A stretch of 64,000 nucleotides of DNA, from contig OZ250151.1 of the NCBI GenBank assembly GCA_965237725.1, positions 682,001 to 746,000 of the forward strand, read 5' to 3'. The position numbers were made by a program, and so were the translations under genes. The stretch is from G965237725 sp965237725 (GTDB taxonomy: Bacteria > Pseudomonadota > Gammaproteobacteria > Arenicellales > Poriferihabitantaceae). Positions within the stretch are counted from its first letter, which is position 1. Each line of letters opens with the position of its first letter. A model generated the notes under the pieces. The model saw only the letters and a program-made list of their open reading frames with translations. It was not told the origin of the DNA and made no database searches. Positions 29,406 to 37,627 of this stretch are shown here, one piece after another.

Positions 29406-29756
29406 TTGAAAAAATACACCAATAACAGAATGACCATGAAAAACATCAAACAAGCACTCATCGCAATTATACTATTTCTGGGTATCAGCCAAACCGCTTT
29501 TGCCATAACCCAGACAAGCATTACTGTTGGCCAAACCGGGGCGCAATCCGATGGCACGATTGTATACGTCGCTATATCCCCAAATCCTAGTAACTGTCAA
29601 TGGAGCGGTGTCTATTTTTATGAACAAACAGAACTGAATAAAACCCTTGCCATTGCACTGACAGCAAAAGCGCTGGGGAATTCCGTCAGAATTGATTTTA
29701 CACAGCCCGGTGGCGCGAATACAGAATGTTTTGGAGATAATATCTTTTTGGAATAG
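29406..29756 (+). CDS. Small secreted protein, tandem array member 4
   Basis: The ORF opens with TTG at 29406, but the ATG at 29436 (MKNIKQALIAIILFLGISQTAFA) gives a standard signal peptide and about 106 residues. The mature part has SNCQWSGV and TECFGD, and the motif NKTLAIALTAKALGNSVRID. This motif, with LTAKALGK-like spacing, is close to that of known small secreted SubB-like/OB-fold proteins; that relationship is not proven here. Confidence 0.62.
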   Translation: MKKYTNNRMTMKNIKQALIAIILFLGISQTAFAITQTSITVGQTGAQSDGTIVYVAISPNPSNCQWSGVYFYEQTELNKTLAIALTAKALGNSVRIDFTQPGGANTECFGDNIFLE

Positions 29757-29803
29757 CTGGGATTAGTGAATCAGTCAATATTAACCATATAGGAAAATTA
29801 ATT

Positions 29804-30154
29804 ATGCGAACAAAAATTCAAATTATATTAGCGTTAATCACATTTAGTTTCAGCGCTTCCGCGTCCGCTGCTTGCTGGTCAGGTGGGTGCGATGGCGTCG
29901 GCGCAGCGGCGGTTGAAATAGTAATGCCTTCCGAAAACGGGTATATCTATCTTGATGCGCCAACAGATGCCAGCAATCTCAATTGTACAATGCATGGAGG
30001 TGCCTATATGGTAATCCATGCTGATAACCCAGCGAAAAAAGAAATCTATGCAACATTATTAACCGGCATCGCGTTGGGGAAGCCGTTAAGAATCAGAATT
30101 ATTGAAGGCTCTTCAGATTGCAAAGTAACCTATGTTTATATGATCAACTCATAA
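29804..30154 (+). CDS. Small secreted protein, tandem array member 5
   Basis: This 116-aa protein starts at the ATG at 29804, with signal peptide ending near SASAAC. The mature part contains CWSGGCDGVGAAAV, NLNCTMHGGAYMV and the motif KEIYATLLTGIALGKPLRI followed by SDCKVTYVYM. It is nearly collinear with members 6 and 7 and related to member 1. These four appear to be the most recent duplicates. Confidence 0.7.
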   Translation: MRTKIQIILALITFSFSASASAACWSGGCDGVGAAAVEIVMPSENGYIYLDAPTDASNLNCTMHGGAYMVIHADNPAKKEIYATLLTGIALGKPLRIRIIEGSSDCKVTYVYMINS

Positions 30155-30208
30155 AAGCATTCACACGACGAATTACTGCAAACATTCAGACAGCCTTCAA
30201 TCACCTAC

Positions 30209-30568
30209 TTGTTAAGAGAAATTAATATGAAAATTAAGTTTCTAATATTTTTAGCAACGTTGTTCTTCAGTACAACAGCATCGGCGACTTGCGGTGCCAA
30301 CTATTGTCAGGGAGTCGGTGCCGCGGCGGTAACTTTCGTTTACAGTCATGACAATGGTAATGTTTATCTCGGCGCACCTTCTGACAAAGCAAATCTAAAT
30401 TGCACATTACAAGGCGGCGCTCATATGGTATTGCAACCCGATAACGGTCGGTTTAAAGAAATTTATGCATCAATTCTTACTGCGTTGGCACTAGGTAAAA
30501 CATTAAAGGTACGAGTTATCGAAGGCACCTCAAACTGCAGAGTGGTGTATGTGATTATGTATTCGTAG
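30209..30568 (+). CDS. Small secreted protein, tandem array member 6
   Basis: The ORF begins at TTG 30209, but the ATG at 30227 (MKIKFLIFLATLFFSTTASA) is the better start and gives 113 residues. The mature part has CGANYCQGVGAAAV, NLNCTLQGGAHMV and KEIYASILTALALGKTLKV then SNCRVVYVIM. It is highly similar to members 5 and 7. Confidence 0.7.
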   Translation: MLREINMKIKFLIFLATLFFSTTASATCGANYCQGVGAAAVTFVYSHDNGNVYLGAPSDKANLNCTLQGGAHMVLQPDNGRFKEIYASILTALALGKTLKVRVIEGTSNCRVVYVIMYS

Positions 30569-30598
30569 CAATTACTATCATATTCATGTAAAGCAAAA

Positions 30599-30685
30599 AT
30601 GTGCCAAACGAAAATAAACTATTTAATCGCTATAGCTATAAATTTTATATTAGTTAGGCGCCTATATAAATTACGAGCTATCTAA
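30599..30685 (+). pseudogene. Decayed ninth array copy (signal-peptide remnant)
   Basis: A 28-codon frame at 30599-30685 reads MCQTKINYLIAIAINFILV..., matching the signal segment LIAIAINF of member 3, including the DNA word tttaatcgctatagc. A short match to ttacgagct follows, then the frame stops. The mature domain is gone. This looks like the remains of another duplicated gene between members 6 and 7. Confidence 0.55.
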
Positions 30686-30701
30686 AAAACAGGAAAAACT
30701 T

Positions 30702-31043
30702 ATGAAACTCAAATTAATATTATTCCTATCAGCGTTGTTTTTGAGCACAACCGCCTCCGCAACTTGTTCTTCAGGTGCATGCTATGGCGTCGGTGCGGCC
30801 GCAGTAGTCAAGGTTTTAGCTATGACGGACGGAAATATCATGCTTCACGCGCCACCAGAAGCGAGCAATCTCAATTGTACGCTGCATATTGGTACATACA
30901 TGATGATCCATGCTGACAATCCGTCGAAAAAAGAAATCTATGCCATGCTTTTGACCGGCATCGCATTGGGTAAATACTTATTTGTCAGAATTATTGAAGG
31001 AACACCAGATTGTGAAGTGCGTTATGTCCGGATGGACAGTTGA
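30702..31043 (+). CDS. Small secreted protein, tandem array member 7
   Basis: This 113-aa protein starts at the ATG at 30702, preceded by aggaaaaactt. The signal is LILFLSALFLSTTASA. The mature part has CSSGACYGVGAAAV, NLNCTLHIGTYMM and KEIYAMLLTGIALGKYLFV followed by DCEVRYVRM. It is very close to member 5. Confidence 0.7.
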   Translation: MKLKLILFLSALFLSTTASATCSSGACYGVGAAAVVKVLAMTDGNIMLHAPPEASNLNCTLHIGTYMMIHADNPSKKEIYAMLLTGIALGKYLFVRIIEGTPDCEVRYVRMDS

Positions 31044-31103
31044 CAATTTTATTTCAACATACGAAATCACACCAACTAAATTTAATTTCGAGGGATAAAT
31101 TAA

Positions 31104-31436
31104 ATGAAAAAACTAAAATTACTTGTACTTATCACATCTCTATTTCTGACCAGTCATGCATATGCAGGTTGGGCAGGATCGCTGACAATCAATTCAATTT
31201 ACATGAGCGGTTCGCAGGTATCACTTAGTTTTACAACGCAACCACCGGATTGTTGGTCTGACTATTATAGTTATCATGCATATGTGCCTGTAAGTTTTGC
31301 AAGGTTCAAGGACTTGTATGCAATGCTACTCATGGCTAAAGCGCTGGGTAAAACTATTAATATTTGGTACACCGACACAGGGGATTGTTCAACAGCTAGT
31401 AACTTGTTGAATATAAATGGCGTGGCATTTAATTGA
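31104..31436 (+). CDS. Small secreted protein, tandem array member 8
   Basis: This 110-aa protein has the signal KLKLLVLITSLFLTSHAYA. The mature part is rich in aromatic and Ser residues (DCWSDYYSYHAY) and ends with the array motif KDLYAMLLMAKALGKTINI then GDCSTASN. It is the last member before the Rhs genes, which start 78 bp downstream on the same strand. Confidence 0.65.
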   Translation: MKKLKLLVLITSLFLTSHAYAGWAGSLTINSIYMSGSQVSLSFTTQPPDCWSDYYSYHAYVPVSFARFKDLYAMLLMAKALGKTINIWYTDTGDCSTASNLLNINGVAFN

Positions 31437-31514
31437 TGTAACTACGATTAGAAACCTAACCTATAAATTAACCGTGCGACACAAAACTGGAAATAAAAAA
31501 TAGAGGAAATTACA

Positions 31515-32849
31515 TTGAGAACAAATCTTTTGAAACTACTACTCACAATCAGTCTGATTTGTTCATTCGTATTTCAGTCTGAGCAAGTTCAAGCTGCAGA
31601 AGAATTTAAGAATGTTTACTACCAGTGTGTAAACCCTTACAGGATGTCCCCATCTGGATTTACAACCTTTTCAAATGCTAATTCTGTTTTTAATGCCAGA
31701 GAATTCGTTTCAGATCATTATGCAAATGCCTGTTCGAGTGAAGCAGGTATGCAGGCTTGCCAACTTACCCACCGTGTTGGCCATCCTGAATCGGGCGTTT
31801 CAATTGGCACGCCTTATCTATATGGCTCTCCACCAATCCCTGGAACCTATGGTTTTACTTACTTGTATACGGTTCAATGCGCCTTTCCTGAACCATGGGC
31901 GGCATATCAAGTTTTTGATGGAATGTTATCCACGCCTATGGTCTGCGATCCTGGTAAAGAGTTTAATCCTTATTCAAATCCACCAAATTGTGAATTGGCT
32001 TGTGATCCTGGTGAAACCTGGACGGCCGAATCCAGTCAAGGCGCAGGTAATCACTGTGTACCTGATGGACCTGATGAACCTAATAAAGGCGCAGGCGGTT
32101 GTGGTGTCGGCAATCCCTGTGACCCAGCGACTGGAAACAAAACACAACCAGAAACTGATTTCGTGTCTCGAAATGGTGATTTATCCATCACCCGGACCTA
32201 CAACTCAATTAATACTAAAAATTGGGGAATCGGACGTGGTTGGTCCTCGAGTTTATTTAAGGAACTGACCGTTGATACCGACGAAATAATTATTTGGCAA
32301 ACCTCAGGTCGGGCGGAAGTTTTTACCAGTACGGGTGGTGGACTGTGGACGGCCGATGCAGATTCAGATTTAACGCTCACCGAAACCAGCGAATTTGTGA
32401 TTACAGATGAAAGCGAGGGATCAGAAACCTATAACGCGTCAGGTCTGATTCAATCTGAAACGTCGGCAAATGGTAAAACGACATCATATTCTTATGACAG
32501 TAATGATCAGTTAATTAGCGTTACAAATCATTTCGGTCAATCAATCACAATCAATTGGGATGGCGACGGATATGTCGAATCCATTATCGACCCCCACGGC
32601 GGGATTTACACTTATGTGTTGGGCTCGTTCAGGAATTTGTCCAGCGTCCAGTACCCAGATGGGTCGACCCGGACCTATCACTATGAAAACGCTAGTTTTC
32701 CGCATCACCTAACAGGCATCACCGACGAGAACGGCGTTCGGTATGCCACTTTCGCTTATGACGCTCAAGGCCGAGCGATCAGTACTGAACACGCCGATAT
32801 TGGAACTGGGACGCCCCAGGAGAAGTTCCAAATCGACTACGGACAATAA
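31515..32849 (+). CDS. Sec-exported Rhs N-terminal protein (DUF6531-like domain)
   Basis: This 444-aa protein starts at a TTG with gagg upstream. It has a signal peptide (LLKLLLTISLICSFVF ... VQAAEE) and a Cys-rich N-terminal region with no recognised homologue (about 30-185). An Rhs entry domain follows with GNPCDPATGNKTQPETDF and RNGDLSITRTYNS, then YD-type repeats. It ends at FQIDYGQ, where Rhs proteins normally continue. The next ORF begins 14 bp later and picks up the Rhs sequence after a new signal peptide. This looks like one long Rhs protein split into two exported pieces. Confidence 0.75.
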   Translation: MRTNLLKLLLTISLICSFVFQSEQVQAAEEFKNVYYQCVNPYRMSPSGFTTFSNANSVFNAREFVSDHYANACSSEAGMQACQLTHRVGHPESGVSIGTPYLYGSPPIPGTYGFTYLYTVQCAFPEPWAAYQVFDGMLSTPMVCDPGKEFNPYSNPPNCELACDPGETWTAESSQGAGNHCVPDGPDEPNKGAGGCGVGNPCDPATGNKTQPETDFVSRNGDLSITRTYNSINTKNWGIGRGWSSSLFKELTVDTDEIIIWQTSGRAEVFTSTGGGLWTADADSDLTLTETSEFVITDESEGSETYNASGLIQSETSANGKTTSYSYDSNDQLISVTNHFGQSITINWDGDGYVESIIDPHGGIYTYVLGSFRNLSSVQYPDGSTRTYHYENASFPHHLTGITDENGVRYATFAYDAQGRAISTEHADIGTGTPQEKFQIDYGQ

Positions 32850-32863
32850 GGGAGGATATAACA

Positions 32864-35800
32864 ATGATAAACAATATGATAAACCGTATCCTCGCCATCG
32901 TGATTATCGGAATCGCAATTGCCATTGCGCTGTTTCTATTCTCACCATCCCTGGTCTATGCCCAAAACGTCACCCGCACCATTACCGATCCTGTGGGCAA
33001 TCAGGAAACCTGGGTGTATCAACAAAATCTGGGGGTTTACAAAATCCTCAGTAAAACCAGTCTCATTGATGCCAAGAGCATTTCCCGACAGTATGACGCC
33101 AATAACAATCTGATTTCTACAACGGATGCGGAAGGGCGCATAACAACGTACACCTATAACGCAACCAATCAAAGAACGGCCATGACCGTGGCATCGGGAA
33201 CCCTTGAGGCCCGAACCACGACTTATGAGTATATCTCGGCGGATGTGGATATTAGAACTAAGGTCTCTGTGCCAAGTATTTCATCGAGCCTGACCAAAGA
33301 AACGGTCACCACCTATGATGCCAATCAAAACCCCTTGTCCGTGACTATCAATGGCTTTACCCCAGGGGGTTCTGCCATCAGTCGCAGTACCAGTTATACC
33401 TATAATGCCATTGGTCAGGTATTGCAGATCGATGGGCCGCGCACGGCTGTTTCCGACATCACCACTTTCGTATATAACGATTGCACCACAGGGGGCGGCT
33501 GCGGCCAACTGGCATCGGTATCCAATTCCTTGGGTCAGACTACCACCTATGACAGTTATGATGCTGGGGGATTATTATTGCAATCCACTAACGTCAATGG
33601 CACCCAAACTGCTTATGTCTATGACAGCCGTCAACGGGTAAGCAGTATCACCGTAACCCCCATTTCAGGATCGCCCCGTACCACCACCTATACTTACGAT
33701 AACGTCGGCCAGGTCACCCAGGTTGTGATGCCCGATGGACTAACCATCACCAATACCTACGACGCCGCGCGTTATCTAACTGCAGTCGAAGACAACCAGG
33801 GCAATCGCATTGAATACGCCTATGATCTTAAAGGCAATCGCATCCAAACCGCCACTAAAGACAGCTTAGGCACTTTGGAGCGCATCCTGGATACCGCCTA
33901 TGATCATCGCGATCAGGTGGTTCAGATCAATGCCGCAGGGTCCATCACCGATATGGTCAAAGATGCCGTCGGCAACACCCTGTCCCAGACGGATCCCAAC
34001 AGTAATCCGTCCACCAGCAATACCTATGATCCTCTGGATCGACTGAATCAATATATCGATTCCATCGGCGGTCAAACCAGCTATGGGTATGATGTTCAGG
34101 ATCAATTGACCCAGGTCACGACCCCCAATGGCGCAACGACCACTTATGTCTACGATGATTTGGGTAATTTATTATCTGAAGCCAGCCCTGACCGCGGCAC
34201 GACCACCTACACCCACGATGCCGCAGGCAATGTCCTGACCACGCTCGATGCCCGTGGAGTTACGGCAACCTATAGCTATGACGCCTTAAATCGATTAACC
34301 ACCATCGATTATCTGGGCACCGACGAAGACGTGACGTTTGTCTTCGACAGCTGTGCCAATGGCATAGGGCGGTTATGTCAAACCACCGATCAAAGCGGCG
34401 TTACCGATATGGCCTATGATGGCTTTGGCAATGTAGTATCAATTACCAAAGTTGAACTCACCGACACCTATGTTACCGCCTATGCTTACGATCCCGCCAA
34501 CCGCATAGACACCATCACCTATCCCTCAGGGCGGGTGATTACCTATCAACGGGACAGCATCGGTCGGGTGTCTTCGGTGCAATCCAGCGATGTCACTAAT
34601 TCTCTAGTCTACAATCGCAGCTATCGGGCCGATGGCAATGTCATCAGTCAAACCTATGGTTCCGGGCTTACCGAGGCCCGAAGCTATGATCAACAGGGCC
34701 GATTAACCCAACAAACCCTGCATACCGAGACCATCGATTATGCCTATGATGCCAATGGCAACCTGATTACCCTGGATAAACCCCTAGAGAACTGGGGCTA
34801 TGACTACGATGCCCTGGATCGACTCATAGACGACCTACAAGGGGATACCCAGGACAATATCGATGACTACAGCTATCAATATGATGGCAATGGCAATCGA
34901 GAAACGGAGAATACGGCCCTTTATTACTACGACGCCAATACCAATCGCCTGAATAATCAGGGTGGTATCCCCTTAACCACTGATGGCGCGGGTAATCTGT
35001 TAACCAGCATTGATGGCAAGAGCTTTAGCTATAACCTCGGGGGTCGATTACATGAATACAGCGAAAACAGCACCCTGGTTGCAAGCTATACCTATAATGC
35101 CCAGGGCCAACGCACCCATAAAGTCATGGGCAATACCACGACCGTGTATCACTATGATCTGGGGGGTAATCTGATCGCCCAGAACACCTTAGGCGATCCC
35201 ATCAGTACGGACATCGTCTGGGTAGACGGCGAACCCATTGCTCAGGTGAGCAACGAAGATGAAACCATTGTGGTCACGCCGCCCATCGATCCCGGACCAC
35301 CCGCAGGACCTTATGTGCCCCCCACAGCGGCCCAGATTGCCACAGCCAAGAAAATACTGCCTATTATCTATGCCTTATTGCTGGATGATGATGGCGGCGC
35401 ACCCCCGCCCCCGCCGCCTGCGCCGGACCCCGATGACAAGGTCGCGTTTATCCATGTGGATCATCTCAATACCCCGAGAATCGCCACGGATAATGGTCAA
35501 ACCACGGTCTGGGTCTGGGAAGGAAAAGCCTTTGGCAGCACGGTACCGAATAGTGATCCTGATGGCGATGGTACTGCTGTAACCATCAATCTTAGATTCC
35601 CTGGACAGTACTACGACGCCGAATCTGATTTGTATTACAACTGGAATCGGTATTATGATCCTAACCTAGGTCGATATATTACGAGTGATCCGATTGGGCT
35701 TCAGGGTGGGGTTAATACTTATGGGTATGTTAGTCAGAATCCTTTGATAGGAATTGATCCTGGTGGGTTAGTAATTTCTGGAAAGGTCGCTGATATATTT

Positions 35801-36214
35801 GTTGGGGGCACCCGAAATATCCATTTCGATGACTTAATTCATGCAAATCCATTTGTAATAGATTCTAAAAAGAGAAGGATATTTGGTTGGTGGCAATGGC
35901 TTGGCGACGTTCAAATTGTTGCGGAAGTTAAATGTGTTGATGATGAAGAATGTAGCGCTTCTAGGACGTGGGATATTTTCCCTGATTTTTGGGTAAATAA
36001 TTTGAAAGCCCGGTTTCCTGAATACGAATATAGCGGTTTTGGGTTGCAGAAACTAGGATTAGCTCTTGGTGGAGCAATTGCAACTGGAGCAAAAATAAAG
36101 AGCCAAGCTATGGCAATAGCGCAGTATCGAACTGCTGGAGATTGGGCCACAGAAATGTGCAAAATAAGAAGGTCTCATGAAACCTGGTTTCCAGACTTAG
36201 GTCCTAGCCCCTAA
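32864..36214 (+). CDS. Rhs/YD-repeat protein A with own signal peptide and C-terminal domain CT1
   Basis: This 1116-aa protein is read from an ATG with a strong ggaggat. It has a signal peptide (IIGIAIAIALFLFSPSLVYA), then YD repeats (about 35-770). A Pro-rich insert with a hydrophobic stretch (about 805-855) is followed by the Rhs core end RYITSDPIGLQGGVNTYGY (about 937-955). A specific 147-aa tail, CT1, follows IGIDPGGL. CT1 contains CVDDEEC and a region LGGAIATGAK...AGDWATEMCK also found in CT3. Rhs proteins form shells that carry a toxin at the C-terminus. The gene after it encodes a membrane protein that is probably immunity. Confidence 0.82.
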   Translation: MINNMINRILAIVIIGIAIAIALFLFSPSLVYAQNVTRTITDPVGNQETWVYQQNLGVYKILSKTSLIDAKSISRQYDANNNLISTTDAEGRITTYTYNATNQRTAMTVASGTLEARTTTYEYISADVDIRTKVSVPSISSSLTKETVTTYDANQNPLSVTINGFTPGGSAISRSTSYTYNAIGQVLQIDGPRTAVSDITTFVYNDCTTGGGCGQLASVSNSLGQTTTYDSYDAGGLLLQSTNVNGTQTAYVYDSRQRVSSITVTPISGSPRTTTYTYDNVGQVTQVVMPDGLTITNTYDAARYLTAVEDNQGNRIEYAYDLKGNRIQTATKDSLGTLERILDTAYDHRDQVVQINAAGSITDMVKDAVGNTLSQTDPNSNPSTSNTYDPLDRLNQYIDSIGGQTSYGYDVQDQLTQVTTPNGATTTYVYDDLGNLLSEASPDRGTTTYTHDAAGNVLTTLDARGVTATYSYDALNRLTTIDYLGTDEDVTFVFDSCANGIGRLCQTTDQSGVTDMAYDGFGNVVSITKVELTDTYVTAYAYDPANRIDTITYPSGRVITYQRDSIGRVSSVQSSDVTNSLVYNRSYRADGNVISQTYGSGLTEARSYDQQGRLTQQTLHTETIDYAYDANGNLITLDKPLENWGYDYDALDRLIDDLQGDTQDNIDDYSYQYDGNGNRETENTALYYYDANTNRLNNQGGIPLTTDGAGNLLTSIDGKSFSYNLGGRLHEYSENSTLVASYTYNAQGQRTHKVMGNTTTVYHYDLGGNLIAQNTLGDPISTDIVWVDGEPIAQVSNEDETIVVTPPIDPGPPAGPYVPPTAAQIATAKKILPIIYALLLDDDGGAPPPPPPAPDPDDKVAFIHVDHLNTPRIATDNGQTTVWVWEGKAFGSTVPNSDPDGDGTAVTINLRFPGQYYDAESDLYYNWNRYYDPNLGRYITSDPIGLQGGVNTYGYVSQNPLIGIDPGGLVISGKVADIFVGGTRNIHFDDLIHANPFVIDSKKRRIFGWWQWLGDVQIVAEVKCVDDEECSASRTWDIFPDFWVNNLKARFPEYEYSGFGLQKLGLALGGAIATGAKIKSQAMAIAQYRTAGDWATEMCKIRRSHETWFPDLGPSP

Positions 36215-36233
36215 TTTTATAGAAGTATCTCTG

Positions 36234-36617
36234 ATGACTAGAAAAAAATATATAACTACAATTGTTGTGTTTTTGACGGTCCTAATTGGTTTGGGATATT
36301 TAGCTAGGTATTTTATATCGCTGGTTGATACCAAATCTGGAATCTTTATGACAAGTACTGCGATTGACATTTTAACTGTCATGGTTATCGTCTTTGTATG
36401 TGCAATAAGATTGAGGTACCTGCAGTGGTCTATCTTTTGGTCAGCTTGTGTTATCCCGTATTTTTTAATATCTCGGATTAACCAATATGAGATTTTGTTT
36501 TTTGATGCTCAAGCAACATCTACGCTTTTTGATTATCATTTAAGCATATTGTTTTGGACTGGTTTAGTTTTAGTAGGTTTTGTGCTGTTACTTGCAATAC
36601 CGGAAAAAACCGAGTAA
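36234..36617 (+). CDS. Small membrane protein, probable immunity to CT1
   Basis: This 127-aa protein has about four transmembrane helices (ITTIVVFLTVLIGLGYLA, AIDILTVMVIVFVCAI, WSIFWSACVIPYFLI, LFWTGLVLVGFVLLLAI). It starts 19 bp after the Rhs A stop. The position directly after a variable Rhs tail, plus small size, is typical of immunity proteins. A membrane immunity protein suggests that CT1 acts at the membrane, but that is inference. Confidence 0.6.
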   Translation: MTRKKYITTIVVFLTVLIGLGYLARYFISLVDTKSGIFMTSTAIDILTVMVIVFVCAIRLRYLQWSIFWSACVIPYFLISRINQYEILFFDAQATSTLFDYHLSILFWTGLVLVGFVLLLAIPEKTE

Positions 36618-36618
36618 T

Positions 36619-36756
36619 TACAACTGGAATCGGTACTACGACCCAACACTGGGTAGATACATCACCTCTGATCCGATAGGGCTTTGGGTAAGTACATATA
36701 TAATCTCTGGGATTAATTTTTACCGAGAACAAAGTTTTATATTAAAGGGGCGTTAG
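36619..36756 (+). pseudogene. Orphan Rhs core end with short tail
   Basis: An open frame directly after the immunity gene reads YNWNRYYDPTLGRYITSDP, the exact Rhs core end. It is joined to IGLWVST and about 20 unrelated residues before TAG at 36754-36756. It has no start or upstream core. It is a displaced Rhs tip, the usual trace of cassette replacement. Confidence 0.75.
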
Positions 36757-36802
36757 TTGCACTGAATCTGAAATAAATAGAATTTAAAATGTAATAATCA
36801 GT

Positions 36803-36912
36803 TTAAGATGCAGGGTCTGATTTTTTATTTAAAGATTCACTTTGGTCGATGTTGTCTATTCCGTCTTCTAGTATTTCTCCATATCTAGCTAGAACATCTG
36901 CCACTGCATTAT
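36803..36912 (-). pseudogene. Remnant of an unknown minus-strand ORF end
   Basis: The minus strand has a 36-codon open segment reading NAVADVLARYGEILEDGIDN ... DPAS and ending in TAA at 36803-36805. It looks like the C-terminus of a real protein, cut at about 36912 where the CT remnant begins. The family is not recognised. It includes the word cagggtctgat seen at other island junctions. Confidence 0.3.
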
Positions 36913-36977
36913 GTAGAGCTTATCCAAATTGGCATCCCACTCAAGGATTTATTGAATTTTCAGATGATTTCCAATAG
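36906..36977 (+). pseudogene. 3' remnant of a CT1/CT3-like toxin domain
   Basis: The plus frame reads ALCRAYPNWHPTQGFIEF then SDDFQ and TAG. It resembles the ends of CT1 (EMCKIRRSHETWF) and CT3 (NVCKANNPWFASI): a Cys-basic pair, then a Trp-containing stretch. It ends 10 bp before a small membrane-protein gene, as expected for a toxin 3' end beside its immunity gene. The rest of the toxin is missing. Confidence 0.4.
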
Positions 36978-36987
36978 AGAATAGACA

Positions 36988-37311
36988 ATGAAGAATTTTA
37001 TTCGAGGGAATTTCGGTGCGGTCTATACCTGGCTTATCTACTTGCTTATAGGTTCAATAGTTATCTATATTACGGAAAACTATTTTCACTCCGAGCTCAC
37101 TGACTTTTTCGACCGAAGGCAAAATAATATTGTTTTTCTGCTGTTTCAATTGGTGTTTTCTATATTATTATTTTTAGCTATTGGCCTTTGGAACGCGGGG
37201 TCAAAGATGAGGAGTGGCATCGGTAGGATTTTTACGAAGATATTTTCGGGAAAAGATTTTGTAATTATATTTGTTGCGGAAATTGCGGCTATTAAAACTC
37301 TGTTTTCGTAA
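36988..37311 (+). CDS. Small membrane protein, probable orphan immunity
   Basis: This 107-aa protein has two or three transmembrane helices (YTWLIYLLIGSIVIYI, IVFLLFQLVFSILLFLAIGL, FVIIFVAEIAAIKTLF). The spacing of its second half resembles the small membrane protein at 44256-44579 (W, then K-x-F near the end). It has only a toxin remnant upstream, so it is probably kept as orphan immunity. Confidence 0.5.
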   Translation: MKNFIRGNFGAVYTWLIYLLIGSIVIYITENYFHSELTDFFDRRQNNIVFLLFQLVFSILLFLAIGLWNAGSKMRSGIGRIFTKIFSGKDFVIIFVAEIAAIKTLFS

Positions 37312-37627
37312 GGAATCAATTGGCATTCGGCCTGACTTAAATTCGGACTCTTTGGAGCGGGAATAGCGCCATTAATTAGGTTTGTATTAGTAAAATTTAG
37401 TAAAGTATTTTTACCGATAGTTTTTAGGTGAAGTATATATTTGATCGAGGAGACATAATTTTCCAATAATGTTTATTTTTTATGTTCCCCGCGAAGTGAT
37501 CTGCTAGGCGGGGTATGGTTGGAATCAGCATCAAATGATATTAGGAATAGAGTAAAAGCTGTTGCGGGGGCAAAATGGTAGTCCCAACAAAATTCAGTTG
37601 GACATTGAGTGTTGTTCTTATTTAACG
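37312..37627. other. Non-coding stretch with no recognised feature
   Basis: This 316-bp A+T-rich region lies between the orphan immunity gene and the convergent binding-protein gene. A short open frame reading KESIGIRPDLNSD at its left edge could be a coding remnant, but it is too short to assign. Confidence 0.35.

Noticed and set aside
37146..37466. 106-codon minus-strand ORF overlapping the orphan immunity gene
   Set aside because: It overlaps a better plus-strand membrane-protein gene and lacks a plausible start context.
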